The translations under genes were made by a program, and so were the position numbers. A DNA stretch of 64,000 bases from Thiovibrio frasassiensis (GTDB lineage: Bacteria; Desulfobacterota; Desulfobulbia; Desulfobulbales; Desulfurivibrionaceae), in contig NZ_JAPHEH010000001.1 in the NCBI RefSeq assembly GCF_029607905.1, positions 1,393,530 through 1,457,529 of the forward strand, read 5' to 3'. The notes under the pieces were generated by a model. The model searched no databases. It was not told the origin of the DNA and was given only the letters and a program-made list of their open reading frames with translations. The first letter of the stretch is position 1. Every line of letters begins with the position of its first letter. Of this stretch, positions 8,964 through 17,154 are shown one piece after another.

Positions 8964-8990
8964 AAATTATTTTCTGCCGGAAAATAATTT
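8964..8990 (-). other. AT-rich hairpin between flgI and flgJ
   Basis: AAATTATTTTC (8964-8974) and its exact complement GAAAATAATTT (8980-8990) flank the 5-base loop TGCCG. It sits in the flgI-flgJ gap of the leftward operon. No T-run follows on the minus strand, so it is more likely an RNA processing or stability element than a full terminator. Confidence 0.4.
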
Positions 8991-8998
8991 TTAACTCG

Positions 8999-10111
8999 CT
9001 AAATGATTTCCAGTTCGGCCTGCAAGGCGCCTGCGGCCTTGATGGCCTGAAAGATGGCGATGAGTTCCCGGGGCGCGACGCCCACCGAGTTCAAGGCCCG
9101 GACCACCTCGCCCAGGGTGACGCCCGGTTGCAGGGTTACCACCTTTTGCCCGACCTTGGCCGTGTCAACCGGGGCATTGGCTGCAGCACCGGGCTGGGGC
9201 GGGGGCTTGACTTGCAGGCTCAGATTCCCATGGGAAAGGGCCATTTGACTGATGGTGACATTGTCGCCCATGACCACCGTGCCGGTCCGTTCGTTGAGGA
9301 CCACCCTGGCCCGCCGTTCCGGGTTGATTTCGATGTTTTCCAGGGCTGCCAGCAGCGCGACCTCCTGCGCCTTGAATTTTGGCGGCACTGCGACATCCAC
9401 CGAGGCACCGTCCCGGGCGGTGGCGTAGGCGCCGCCCAGATAGGCGTCAATGGCGGTTTTCATCAGGGAGATCGTGGTGAAATCCGGGGCGGCCAGGCTG
9501 ATGGTGATGCTCTCCTTGTTGGCAAAATTCACCGGCACTTCCCGTTCCACCGAGGCGCCGTTGGTGATCCGGGCCACGGTCAGATGATTTGCTTGTTTTG
9601 CCGCGCCCCGGGCTGCGGGGTCGGCTCCGGTGCTGATGGGCCCCTGGGCCATGGCATAGACATTATTGTCCAGACCCTTAAGGGGGGTGACCAGCAGGGT
9701 GCCGCCTTGCAAGGATGTGGCATCGCCCACCGAAGATATGGTTACGTCGATCCTCTGGCCCACCTTGAAGAAGGGCGGCAGGGTGGCGGTGACCATGACG
9801 CTGGCGATATTTTTCACCTTGGTAGCTTCCGGGTCCGCCTTGACCCCGAGATTGTTGAGCATATTGGTCAGCCCCTGGCCGGTAAAAGCGGCTTTGTTGC
9901 CATCGCCGGTGCCGTTTAAGCCGACCACAATGCCGTAGCCCACCAGCTGGTTGTTCCGCACCCCCTTTACCGAAGCCAGATCTTTTAAGCGGACGGCATG
10001 GGCAAACCCGGTGTTCCAGAGAAAACCGAGCAGAAGCGCGGCGACAAAGAGCAGGGTTGTTCGCCGTATGGTCTGGCTTGTATTTGTGAAGGGTACGGTT
10101 GTCGTCTGCAT
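8999..10111 (-). CDS. flgI: Flagellar P-ring protein FlgI
   Basis: FlgI forms the periplasmic P ring in the peptidoglycan layer around the rod. The 370-residue product has a signal peptide (TTLLFVAALLLGFLWNTGFA, cut before VRLKDLASVKGVRNNQLVGY). It keeps GLNGTGDGN, the conserved LLVTPLKGLDNNVYAMAQG, and a C-terminal GVTLGEVVRALNSVGVAPRE, then LIAIFQAIKAAGALQAELEI. The ATG at 10111 was preferred over an in-frame upstream start at 10468 because it gives a proper signal peptide and has GAGGA 7 bases upstream. It has its own sigma-54 promoter in the 175-bp gap to flgH. Confidence 0.96.
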   Translation of the reverse strand: MQTTTVPFTNTSQTIRRTTLLFVAALLLGFLWNTGFAHAVRLKDLASVKGVRNNQLVGYGIVVGLNGTGDGNKAAFTGQGLTNMLNNLGVKADPEATKVKNIASVMVTATLPPFFKVGQRIDVTISSVGDATSLQGGTLLVTPLKGLDNNVYAMAQGPISTGADPAARGAAKQANHLTVARITNGASVEREVPVNFANKESITISLAAPDFTTISLMKTAIDAYLGGAYATARDGASVDVAVPPKFKAQEVALLAALENIEINPERRARVVLNERTGTVVMGDNVTISQMALSHGNLSLQVKPPPQPGAAANAPVDTAKVGQKVVTLQPGVTLGEVVRALNSVGVAPRELIAIFQAIKAAGALQAELEII

Positions 10112-10159
10112 GGAGCTGTCCTCAACCTGTATTTTTTTGAGCCTGTACCTTGTAATCCT

Positions 10160-10175
10160 AGCAAGCAGCGTGCCA
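10160..10175 (-). promoter_or_regulatory. Sigma-54 promoter upstream of flgI
   Basis: On the minus strand TGGCACG-CTGC-TTGCT, an exact match to the sigma-54 consensus TGGCACG-N4-TTGCW. It lies about 50 bases before the flgI start, inside the otherwise empty 175-bp gap after flgH. Sigma-54 promoters need an enhancer-binding activator such as FleQ/FlrC; none is in the window. Confidence 0.85.
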
Positions 10176-10286
10176 CGGGAGATGGGTGTGTTGTAATGTG
10201 CTATTTTCAAAGGGAATATTCTTTTTATCATGGCGTCGCCCCATAGAGAGGAAGGAATATTTTGCCTAGCGCGTTGCTTTGCTCTC

Positions 10287-10988
10287 CTAAAACGGCCACA
10301 CGGTGTCCAGGGCCCTGGCCAGCCAGCCCGGTCGCTGCTTGTCGCCGAGAACCCCCTGGCCGCTGTATTCGATCCGGGCGTCGGCAACATGGGTCGAGAG
10401 GACCGAGTTGTCCTGGGCGACATCCTGCGGACGGATGATGCCGGAGAGGATGATGTGCTGGGTTTCATCGTTGACCTTCACCTCCTGGTAGCCGCGGATG
10501 TTCAGGTTGCCGTCTGTGGTGATGTCGATGACCCGGGCCGAGATGGTGGCGGTGACGTTGCTTTTCCGGTCGGTCTTGGCCTTGCCTTCGAAATCATTGG
10601 TCAGCCTGGCCTGGAGTTCGGTGAGCGAGGGGGTAAAACGGTGGTTGTTATCCGCCAGCCAGGTCTCCAGGCCGAACATGCTGGAAATGCCGCCGGTGGC
10701 GCTGGAGGTCCGCTGGGTTTTGGTGTTGGCTTCCTTGTTGGCCTTGGAGGTTTCCACGATGCGGACCAGAACGATGTCGCCGATCTTTTTCGCCCGGCTG
10801 TCCGCATACAGATCTAAGCCGCTGGTGCTGGCCGCGTAGATTGTTCCCTCCGGCTGGACTTGCGCGGCTTTGGGCGGGGTGGGCAGGGTGTAGCGCTCCG
10901 GCAACTGCTGGGCTTGCTGGCTGCCGGCGCAGGCGGAAAGGCCGGCGAGCAGAAGGATGCCGATGGTGGTGTGCTGTAGGGTGCGCAT
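10287..10988 (-). CDS. flgH: Flagellar L-ring lipoprotein FlgH
   Basis: FlgH forms the outer-membrane L ring. The protein starts MRTLQHTTIGILLLAGLSAC and has the lipobox LSAC, so Cys20 is the lipidated residue. Family segments follow: GLDLYADSRAKKIGDIVLVR, LVRIVETSKANKEANTKT, and VNDETQHIILSGIIRPQDV, then AYSGQGVLGD-like IEYSGQGVLGDKQRPGWLAR at the end. The ATG at 10988 has AAGGAG 6 bases upstream; an ATG 36 bases earlier would spoil the lipoprotein signal. It is 233 residues, normal for the family, and sits between flgA and flgI. Confidence 0.96.
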   Translation of the reverse strand: MRTLQHTTIGILLLAGLSACAGSQQAQQLPERYTLPTPPKAAQVQPEGTIYAASTSGLDLYADSRAKKIGDIVLVRIVETSKANKEANTKTQRTSSATGGISSMFGLETWLADNNHRFTPSLTELQARLTNDFEGKAKTDRKSNVTATISARVIDITTDGNLNIRGYQEVKVNDETQHIILSGIIRPQDVAQDNSVLSTHVADARIEYSGQGVLGDKQRPGWLARALDTVWPF

Positions 10989-11020
10989 AATCTTCTCCTT
11001 TGATGGATGGGATAGCTGTC

Positions 11021-11749
11021 TCAAAATTCTGCCTCCACAAGGCCGACGTCCAGAACCCGGGCATGGATCTCCCTGCGGCTCATGAGGTTTTTGACCCGGA
11101 TCATTTCGCCGAGTGCCCCGGAATTTTTTGCTTCTCCAGGCGCGGTTATCTGAATTGCCTTCGATTTTGCCATGATGGTCACCCGCTCGCCCCGTTTTAC
11201 CAAGTTTGGGGCATCAAGGGATTGTTCATAGAGGATGGCTCCGGCCGGCAGCGAGATTTTGAGCTTTTGCCCGACCGCCTGCTCCGGGTCTTTAATGATC
11301 CCGCCATCCAGCATGGAGATATCCTGCCGCCGCATGGCGATGTCATCGCGGCTGAGGATATCGTTTCGGTTCAGCCGTTTTGTGGTGTTGGCCACCGTGC
11401 CGAAAAGCCGGAGATCGCCGCTCATCTTCACCTGGCCTTGCTCCAAACCCTCTTGCAGGATGTCGATGCTGACATTCTTTTTGCCGGGCCGGAAGTCGGA
11501 TGGCCTCTGGGTGACCCGGTAATCAAAACTGCCCGCCGGGATGGTCATGGCCAGGGGCTGGACGTTGAAATTGGTGATCTTGACGTCCTCCTTGGGCCAA
11601 GGGGCATTTCCAAGGACAACCTTGCTGAAGATCGTTTCCAAGGCGGCAAGTTCCGGGGCGGCAATGCTCTCCGCCGCCTGTCCGGAAAGAGGACAGGCAA
11701 GGCAGAACAGCATTGCAACCAAGAGGAGACGTGTAATACGCAGCAGCAT
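11021..11749 (-). CDS. flgA: P-ring assembly chaperone FlgA
   Basis: FlgA is a periplasmic chaperone that helps FlgI assemble into the P ring. The 242-residue product has a signal peptide (LLRITRLLLVAMLFCLACPL, SGQAA). It then has a variable N-terminal domain and the C-terminal SAF-like region: RNDILSRDDIAMRRQDIS, VGQKLKISLPAGAILYEQSL, VKRGERVTIMAKSKAIQIT, and GALGEMIRVKNLMSRREIHA. Length and domain order match the family. AAGGA precedes the ATG. It lies 12 bp after flgG and 32 bp before flgH. Confidence 0.93.
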   Translation of the reverse strand: MLLRITRLLLVAMLFCLACPLSGQAAESIAAPELAALETIFSKVVLGNAPWPKEDVKITNFNVQPLAMTIPAGSFDYRVTQRPSDFRPGKKNVSIDILQEGLEQGQVKMSGDLRLFGTVANTTKRLNRNDILSRDDIAMRRQDISMLDGGIIKDPEQAVGQKLKISLPAGAILYEQSLDAPNLVKRGERVTIMAKSKAIQITAPGEAKNSGALGEMIRVKNLMSRREIHARVLDVGLVEAEF

Positions 11750-11761
11750 CTTAAATTCCTT

Positions 11762-12544
11762 TTAACGGACCAGGGTGTTGGCCACTTCCAGCAGCTTGTC
11801 CGCGGTGGTGACCGCCTTGGAGTTTACTTCGTAGGCGCGCTGGGTAATGATCATGTTGACCAGTTCCTCGGTGACATCCACGTTTGAGACCTCTATAAAG
11901 CGCTGCTGGATGGTGCCCAAGCCCTCGGTGCCGGGGTTGGCCTCGGTGGGGGCGCCGGAAGCCAGGGTTTCCTGGAAAAGATTGGCGCCGTAACTGCGCA
12001 AGCCGCCGGGATTGATGAAGCTGTGCAGGGTGATCTGGACCGTGGCGAGCACCTGCTGCTGGGCATCCTTGGCGGTGAGAAGGCCATTGCTGTTGATGGC
12101 GATGGAGGTTGTTCCCTGGGGCACGGTAACTTCAGGCTGCAGCCGATCGCCGTTCTGGGTGACTACGTTGCCGTCGCCATCAAGGCTGAAGGCGCCGGCC
12201 CGGGTAAAGTAATCCTCGCCATCGCGGATCACCTTGAAAAATCCGGCGCCCTCAATGGCCCAGTCCAGGTCGTTGCCCGTTTCCGTCAGGCTGCCCTGGG
12301 TGAAGATTTTTTGCACCGAGGTGGGGCGCACACCGAGGCCGACCTGGATGCCGGAGGGCACCCTGCCGCCATCGGCGGTTTCCGTGCCCATGGCCCGGAT
12401 TTCCTGGTAGTAGAGATCCTCGAATTGGGCCCGGCTTTTCTTGAAGCCGGCGGTGTTGACGTTGGCCAGGTTGTTGGCGATGGTGTCCAGCTGCAATTGC
12501 TGGCCGGTCATGCCGGAGCGTCCGGAGAATAGTGAGCGGATCAT
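11762..12544 (-). CDS. flgG: Flagellar distal rod protein FlgG
   Basis: FlgG is the distal rod subunit. The 260-residue product, the usual length, begins MIRSLFSGRSGMTGQQLQLD and carries the rod signature NNLANVNTAGFKKSRAQFED at about 27-46. Its D1 region has GLGVRPTSVQKIFTQGSLTE, then DLDWAIEGAGFFKV. The C-terminus, VTEELVNMIITQRAYEVNSK then LEVANTLVR, is the FlgG D0 helix. It is the second gene of the operon, 29 bp after flgF. Confidence 0.97.
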   Translation of the reverse strand: MIRSLFSGRSGMTGQQLQLDTIANNLANVNTAGFKKSRAQFEDLYYQEIRAMGTETADGGRVPSGIQVGLGVRPTSVQKIFTQGSLTETGNDLDWAIEGAGFFKVIRDGEDYFTRAGAFSLDGDGNVVTQNGDRLQPEVTVPQGTTSIAINSNGLLTAKDAQQQVLATVQITLHSFINPGGLRSYGANLFQETLASGAPTEANPGTEGLGTIQQRFIEVSNVDVTEELVNMIITQRAYEVNSKAVTTADKLLEVANTLVR

Positions 12545-12573
12545 GCTGGTCCCCTTGTCTTAATTGGTAACGG

Positions 12574-13299
12574 TTATCCTGCCAGGCTGCCGACCCTGCG
12601 CACGGCAAGGTCGTCCAGGTCGTCCACGGCCCGGATCATTTTTTGTTGTCCTTCGTAAGCGCGGTAGAGATCGATCATCTCCGTCATTTCCGTGACGGTG
12701 TTGACGTTTGATTTTTCCAGATGCCCTTGCAGGATCTGGACACTTTCCGGGGTTTCCACCGCCGCGCCCTCCACCAGACGGAAAAGGTTTTCGCCTTCTT
12801 TTTTCAGCCCCAGCGGGTCAACGGTGTTTACCGACAGGCGGTCAACCTTGATGCCATCGACAAAAACGTTGCCGTCGCGGGCGATATTGACCTTGTTGCC
12901 GTTGATGGTGATGGGGCCGCCATCGCCCAGCACCGGGTAGCCATTGGCGGTGACCAGCACCCCTTCGTTGTTGCGCTGGAAGTTTCCGGCCCTGGTATAA
13001 CGCTCCCCGGCCGGGGTCTCGACCCGGAAAAAACCATCCCCGGAGATGGCCAAATCAAGGGGTGCGTCAGTTTTTTGAACAACGCCCTGCTCCTGGACCG
13101 TGTTGATCCGCAACCCCTTGCCGACCCGTTGGCGGGAGCGATTCGCCTGGTAGAGCATCTCGTCGAAAGTGACGGTTTCTTTCTTGAACCCAGGGGTATC
13201 AACGTTCGCCAGGTTGTTTGATACCTGGTTCAGCCGCTGTTCCTGGTTGATCAGGGTTTCAACGCTTTCCAGTAATCCGAGTCTGTTGTTGATGAACAT
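12574..13299 (-). CDS. flgF: Flagellar proximal rod protein FlgF
   Basis: FlgF belongs to the rod/hook family and builds part of the rod. The 241-residue protein starts MFINNRLGLLESVETLINQE and has NNLANVDTPGFKKETVTFDE (residues about 28-47). The central DLAISGDGFFRVETPAGERY segment and the C-terminal VNTVTEMTEMIDLYRAYEGQ follow. The N-terminus lacks the early Gly/Ser of FlgG, and the gene is shorter, supporting FlgF over FlgG. It heads the operon, 35 bases below a sigma-54 promoter. AGAGAGGG lies a few bases before the ATG. Confidence 0.92.
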   Translation of the reverse strand: MFINNRLGLLESVETLINQEQRLNQVSNNLANVDTPGFKKETVTFDEMLYQANRSRQRVGKGLRINTVQEQGVVQKTDAPLDLAISGDGFFRVETPAGERYTRAGNFQRNNEGVLVTANGYPVLGDGGPITINGNKVNIARDGNVFVDGIKVDRLSVNTVDPLGLKKEGENLFRLVEGAAVETPESVQILQGHLEKSNVNTVTEMTEMIDLYRAYEGQQKMIRAVDDLDDLAVRRVGSLAG

Positions 13300-13333
13300 G
13301 GCATCCCTCTCTGTGTGTGATGCATTCTATTGT

Positions 13334-13349
13334 TGCAAGAGGCGTGCCG
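13334..13349 (-). promoter_or_regulatory. Sigma-54 promoter of the flgF operon
   Basis: On the minus strand CGGCACG-CCTC-TTGCA: one mismatch (the first base) to TGGCACG-N4-TTGCW, with GG and GC at the right spacing. The -12 end is 35 bases before the flgF ATG. The remaining part of the 243-bp gap (13350-13542) is AT-rich and could bend DNA or hold activator sites, but I recognise no motif there. Confidence 0.8.
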
Positions 13350-13542
13350 GAATCTTTGCTTGGCGGGGGCGAGGTTTTTGTGCTGCTATAAATTAAATAA
13401 ATACAGCAAGATGTGTGATTTTTTGTGGCTGGTTTGGTCTGGGGAGGCGGGTGTCAAAAAAATGGATGCGGGGCGGGGAGGACCGGTATTTTTTTCCTAG
13501 TGTCGCGGTGAATCGGACGGGGGGAATGAATGAGGTTTTTTT

Positions 13543-13821
13543 TCAGGAGGGCGTCATCTTGGTGTTGGCCCGGTAGATAAAGGCGAGGATTTCCGCCACC
13601 ACCAGATAGGTTTCCGGGGGGATGTCCGCATTCAGGTCCAGTTTGGCCAAAACCTCGACCAGATCGGCATCCTCTTGAATGGGGATGCCATGTTCCTTGG
13701 CCAGGGCGATGATTTTTAGGGCAATGTCTCCCGCTCCCTTGGCGATAATCTTGGGCGCGGGATCCTGGCTTGTATCGTAGCGGAGGGCAACAGCCTTTTT
13801 TTTTGCTGGTCTATCTGGCAT
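13543..13821 (-). CDS. Stand-alone FlhB C-terminal-domain-like protein
   Basis: The 92-residue protein matches the cytoplasmic C-terminal domain of the export switch protein FlhB (EscU/YscU/HrcU family): KAVALRYDTSQDPAPKIIAK, then GAGDIALKIIALAKEHGIPI, DLVEVLAKLDLNADIPPETY and LVVAEILAFIYRAN. The autocleavage NPTH motif is missing; KKKAVALRYD is found in its place. Such small FlhB-like proteins (FhlB/YlqH type) occur in several phyla with full-length FlhB elsewhere, and may influence export specificity. The ATG has AAGG upstream. It is on the flgF strand, 243 bp ahead of flgF, and divergent from sfsA. Confidence 0.88.
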   Translation of the reverse strand: MPDRPAKKKAVALRYDTSQDPAPKIIAKGAGDIALKIIALAKEHGIPIQEDADLVEVLAKLDLNADIPPETYLVVAEILAFIYRANTKMTPS

Positions 13822-13909
13822 TATGGATGCCTTGGGAAAAGTGGTGTTGGTATGGTTGCGTGCCCCGGTAATTCACTTAAAAGAGTATACCCCACAACAA
13901 TCGGATCGG

Positions 13910-14620
13910 ATGAAAAAAATGGAATTCGGACAAATCTTGCAGCAGGGAAGGCTGGTCTTGCGGTACAAACGGTTTCTCGCCGACGTGGCCATGGACGATG
14001 GCCGGCTGCTCACCGTGCATTGTCCGAATTCCGGCAGCATGTCGGGGTGCAAGGAGCCGGGAAGCCCGGTGCTCGTTTCCTTGGCGGACAACCCCAAACG
14101 CAAGTATGGCCATACCCTGGAGATGGTCCGGGTCGGCACGACCTGGGTGGGGATCAACACCGCCCGCACCAATGGCTTGGTCGCCGAGGCCATCCGTGCC
14201 GGGGTGGTGGCGGAGCTGGCCGGGATTGAGATGATCCGGCCCGAGATCAAGGTCTCGGACAAGAGCCGCTTGGATTTTTTGCTCACCCGCGGGGAGGAAC
14301 AGATCTATGTGGAGGTGAAAAACTGCAGCCTGGCCCTGGATCGGGCGGCCATGTTTCCCGATGCCGTGACCACCCGGGGGGCGAAGCATCTGGCCGAGCT
14401 GCTCACCCTGCGCCAAACCGGCTGCCGGGCCGTGGTTTTTTTCTGTGTCCAGCGGGAGGATGTGGATTATTTTGCCCCAGCCGCGCACATTGATCCGGGT
14501 TATGCCCAGGCGTTGCGGGAGGTGGCGGCTCAGGGGGTGGAGGTGCTGGCCTATGGGGCAACGTTAAGTCCGGAGGCGATCACCATTGTCCGGCCGCTGC
14601 CGGTGCGGTTGGACTTGTAA
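13910..14620 (+). CDS. sfsA: SfsA, DNA-binding sugar fermentation stimulation protein homologue
   Basis: SfsA proteins have an OB-like N-terminal part and a nuclease-fold core; the E. coli protein was linked to maltose gene expression and its exact job is unsettled. The product (236 residues) shows [83 protein letters not shown] and [16 protein letters not shown], all diagnostic of the family. The likely active site is the D...EVKN pair. The start is ATG 13910 or 13919; the 29 residues upstream look unrelated. It is divergent from the FlhB-like gene. Confidence 0.93.
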   Translation: MKKMEFGQILQQGRLVLRYKRFLADVAMDDGRLLTVHCPNSGSMSGCKEPGSPVLVSLADNPKRKYGHTLEMVRVGTTWVGINTARTNGLVAEAIRAGVVAELAGIEMIRPEIKVSDKSRLDFLLTRGEEQIYVEVKNCSLALDRAAMFPDAVTTRGAKHLAELLTLRQTGCRAVVFFCVQREDVDYFAPAAHIDPGYAQALREVAAQGVEVLAYGATLSPEAITIVRPLPVRLDL

Positions 14621-14720
14621 AAAGCAAAATGCACAGGGTAATTTTCTCAGCTTGCTTCGCAGCAACCCTTACAATAGAGTGGATACAGAAAACGGCCGCC
14701 TGTTGCGGCCAGGGGAGAAT

Positions 14721-15416
14721 ATGATGCAGAAAAAACCAAAAGCAGTGGTCTTACTCAGCGGCGGCCTTGATTCGGCCACGGTCTTGGCCATGGCCATGGG
14801 TGAGGGGTATGAGTGTTGCTGCCTGAGTTTTGCTTACGGTCAGCGCCAGCAGGTGGAGCTGGAGCGGGCCAAGGCCAATGTGGCCCGGCAGGGGATCGAA
14901 AAGCATCTCATTCTCCGCCTCGACCTCGACGCCATCGGCGGCTCGGCCTTGACCACGGATGCGGCGGTGCCCAAGGGGCGCAGCCAGACGGAGATGAACG
15001 CCTCCATCCCCATCACCTATGTGCCGGGTCGCAACACCATCTTTTTGTCCTATGCCATGGCTTGGGCCGAGGTGCTGGGCGCAGGCGATGTCTTTATCGG
15101 GGTCAATGTCATGGATTACAGCGGCTATCCCGACTGCCGCCCGGAATTTTTGGAAGCCTTTGAGCGGGTGGCCAACTTGGCCACTAGGGCCGGGGTGGAA
15201 GGGGAGACCCGTTTGCGCGTCCATGCCCCGCTTCTCAAGATGACCAAGAAGGAGATCATCGAGAAGGGGTTTGAGCTGGGGGTGGATTACGGGTTGACCC
15301 ATAGTTGTTATGACCCGGACGGGCAGGGGAGGGCCTGCGGGAGTTGCGACAGTTGTCTCTTGCGGCTCAAGGGGTTTGCCGAGGCTGGGCGGGTTGACCC
15401 GGTGGAGTATCAGTAA
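14721..15416 (+). CDS. queC: 7-cyano-7-deazaguanine synthase QueC
   Basis: QueC converts 7-carboxy-7-deazaguanine to preQ0 with ATP and ammonia, on the path to queuosine in tRNA. The PP-loop ATPase motif is [15 protein letters not shown] near residue 13. The zinc site is [19 protein letters not shown] near the C-terminus, and [15 protein letters not shown] and [11 protein letters not shown] also fit. Length 231 is normal. AGGGGAGA precedes a double ATG (14721 or 14724). Upstream, GGCCGC-CTGTT-GCGGCC (14694-14710) forms a hairpin next to the ribosome binding site; I see no preQ1 riboswitch. Other queuosine genes are not in the window. Confidence 0.95.
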   Translation: MMQKKPKAVVLLSGGLDSATVLAMAMGEGYECCCLSFAYGQRQQVELERAKANVARQGIEKHLILRLDLDAIGGSALTTDAAVPKGRSQTEMNASIPITYVPGRNTIFLSYAMAWAEVLGAGDVFIGVNVMDYSGYPDCRPEFLEAFERVANLATRAGVEGETRLRVHAPLLKMTKKEIIEKGFELGVDYGLTHSCYDPDGQGRACGSCDSCLLRLKGFAEAGRVDPVEYQ

Positions 15417-15439
15417 TAATGCACAATGAAGAGGGCAAA

Positions 15440-16435
15440 ATGAAGAATGCATTGGGCGGGTTGTTCATGGTCGGCCTACCTGGGACGGAGCTGGATGATT
15501 CCACCCGCGACCTTATTAATAGGTATGGGATCAACAACTTCATTCTGTTCAAGCGAAACGCCGAGAACCCCGAGCAGATCCGTACCCTTTGCCTCGAGCT
15601 TGTTGCGGCCTGCCGCGCCGCTGGGCTGGGTGCGCCGCTGATCTCCATCGATCAGGAGGGCGGCACCGTGGCCCGGCTCAAGGGACCCCATTTCACCGAG
15701 TTTCCCGATGCCAGGGTGCTGGCGGAAAGCGAGCGGGCCGAGGAGTTGCTGGTCGAGTATGCCAAAACCTGCGCCCGCGAGCTGCTGGCGGTGGGGATCA
15801 ACATGAACCTGGCTCCGGTGCTGGATGTGAGCCCTGCCGGATTGGGCTTGTTCATGGAACGCCGCGCCCTGGGCGGCACCCCGGAGCAGGTGGCTCGTCT
15901 GGGCGCGTTGGTGATCACGGCCATGCAGGAGAACGGGTTGGCTGCCTGCGGCAAGCATTTTCCCGGCTTGGGCGGCGCAACCCTGGACCCCCATAAGGTG
16001 TTGCCCGTGGTGGATCGTTCCCTGGAGGAGCTGCGCGGGTGCGATTTGGTGCCCTTTGCTGCCGCGATCCGGGCGGGGGTGGCGGGGGTGATGACTTCCC
16101 ACACCGTGTACCCGCAACTTGATCCGGATCAGCCCGCCACCCTGTCGTCGCGGATCTTGGGCGGAGTGTTGCGTGACGAGCTGGGCTACGACGGCATGGT
16201 GGTTACCGACGACCTGGAGATGGGCGCCATCGAAAATGACGGTACGGTGGCGGATGCCGCCCTTGTTGCTTTTAAGGCCGGGGCGGACATGTTGTTGATC
16301 TGCCATGAGCATGTGAAGATCATTGCGGCTTATGAGTTATTGAGTAGGGCTGTGGGCGGGGTGGTTTCCGGGGAGAGGGTGCGGAGGTCGCTGGAGCGGA
16401 TTGGTGCTGTGCGGAGGCGGTTTGCCAGGGGGTGA
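15440..16435 (+). CDS. nagZ: Family 3 beta-N-acetylhexosaminidase
   Basis: NagZ removes N-acetylglucosamine from anhydro-muropeptides in cell-wall recycling. The 331-residue glycoside hydrolase family 3 protein has SIDQEGGTVARLKGPHFTEF, GINMNLAPVLDVSP, the signature CGKHFPGLGGATLDPHK and the nucleophile motif VVTDDLEMGAI. No signal peptide is seen, which suits cytoplasmic NagZ, though NagZ and other family 3 exo-enzymes are hard to separate by eye. GAGG lies before ATG 15440; 7 residues more are possible from 15419. It follows queC closely. glmS and three transglycosylase genes are elsewhere in the window. Confidence 0.9.
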   Translation: MKNALGGLFMVGLPGTELDDSTRDLINRYGINNFILFKRNAENPEQIRTLCLELVAACRAAGLGAPLISIDQEGGTVARLKGPHFTEFPDARVLAESERAEELLVEYAKTCARELLAVGINMNLAPVLDVSPAGLGLFMERRALGGTPEQVARLGALVITAMQENGLAACGKHFPGLGGATLDPHKVLPVVDRSLEELRGCDLVPFAAAIRAGVAGVMTSHTVYPQLDPDQPATLSSRILGGVLRDELGYDGMVVTDDLEMGAIENDGTVADAALVAFKAGADMLLICHEHVKIIAAYELLSRAVGGVVSGERVRRSLERIGAVRRRFARG

Positions 16436-16539
16436 GGGTGGGGTTTTTGTGTATATTTCCGACCATCATGATTTTTGGGGTGATGGGCAGAGACTACAGA
16501 ATAACTTATTATACGGTAACTCATCATCTGGTGTAGAAA

Positions 16540-17082
16540 TTGAGCGATGACAATTACAAAAAAGAACTCGAACTTGAAGTTCTTGAATATTTCAATCCCG
16601 TCTATGAGGAGATAACTAATGACTGCCTCGAAGTAATCGAGGCCACGGAACGCCCAGATTTCATATGTAAACGCAGTAATGGGTTACATGTTGGGGTTGA
16701 AATTGTTCAAGTTAGGAGGGGACACCCAAACGATGTTTTCTTCGATAAGTTTATTAATAAAAACATAAAGATAGATCCAGAAAAATCATTAGACATCATC
16801 TCGTCACTCATATATGAAAAAGAGAAAAAACGTGACTCGGAAAATTGGAAATTTCCAAACGCCACAATACTCATAGTGCAACTTCAGGAGTCACCTCTTT
16901 GGGAATTGGCTAACGCTCTTACCGAGGAGATGTTTCCAGATTTAAAAAATTATGGTTTTTGTGAAATATGGTTGGCTGATTTTAGCGAGCTTGATGCATA
17001 CAACAACATTGAATTATTTTGTTTGTTCCCCTCAGACTTAAGAGGGTATTACAAACGGCCTATCCAGAAACCATATGGATAA
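16540..17082 (+). CDS. Uncharacterised protein, possible PD-(D/E)XK-like fold
   Basis: I do not recognise this 180-residue protein. It is in a stretch that is clearly AT-richer than its neighbours, between nagZ and mscS. An acidic helix (ELELEVLEYFNPVYEEITND) is followed by ATERPDFICKRSNGLHVGVE and IVQV. The pattern PD, about 15 residues, E-x-V resembles the core of PD-(D/E)XK nucleases, but the usual lysine is V. Next come a charged helix (SSLIYEKEKKRDSENW) and a strand ILIVQLQES. The frame opens with TTG at 16540 and no clear ribosome binding site, so the true start is uncertain. Codon use and base composition suggest horizontal acquisition. Confidence 0.55.
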   Translation: MSDDNYKKELELEVLEYFNPVYEEITNDCLEVIEATERPDFICKRSNGLHVGVEIVQVRRGHPNDVFFDKFINKNIKIDPEKSLDIISSLIYEKEKKRDSENWKFPNATILIVQLQESPLWELANALTEEMFPDLKNYGFCEIWLADFSELDAYNNIELFCLFPSDLRGYYKRPIQKPYG

Positions 17083-17154
17083 GGATAACCGTATAGCAAG
17101 GCAATTCAGCGGAAAACTAGGCCTGCGGCCTAATTTCGGCGGGTCTTTGTCATT

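Noticed and set aside
10112-10286. A possible cyclic-di-GMP riboswitch in the flgH-flgI gap (CTAGGCAAAA and GGGGCGACGCC on the minus strand)
   Set aside because: The conserved core and pairing of the GEMM class are not present; a sigma-54 promoter explains the gap better.
14621-14720. A preQ1 riboswitch before queC
   Set aside because: Only simple hairpins are visible; no preQ1 class consensus could be traced.
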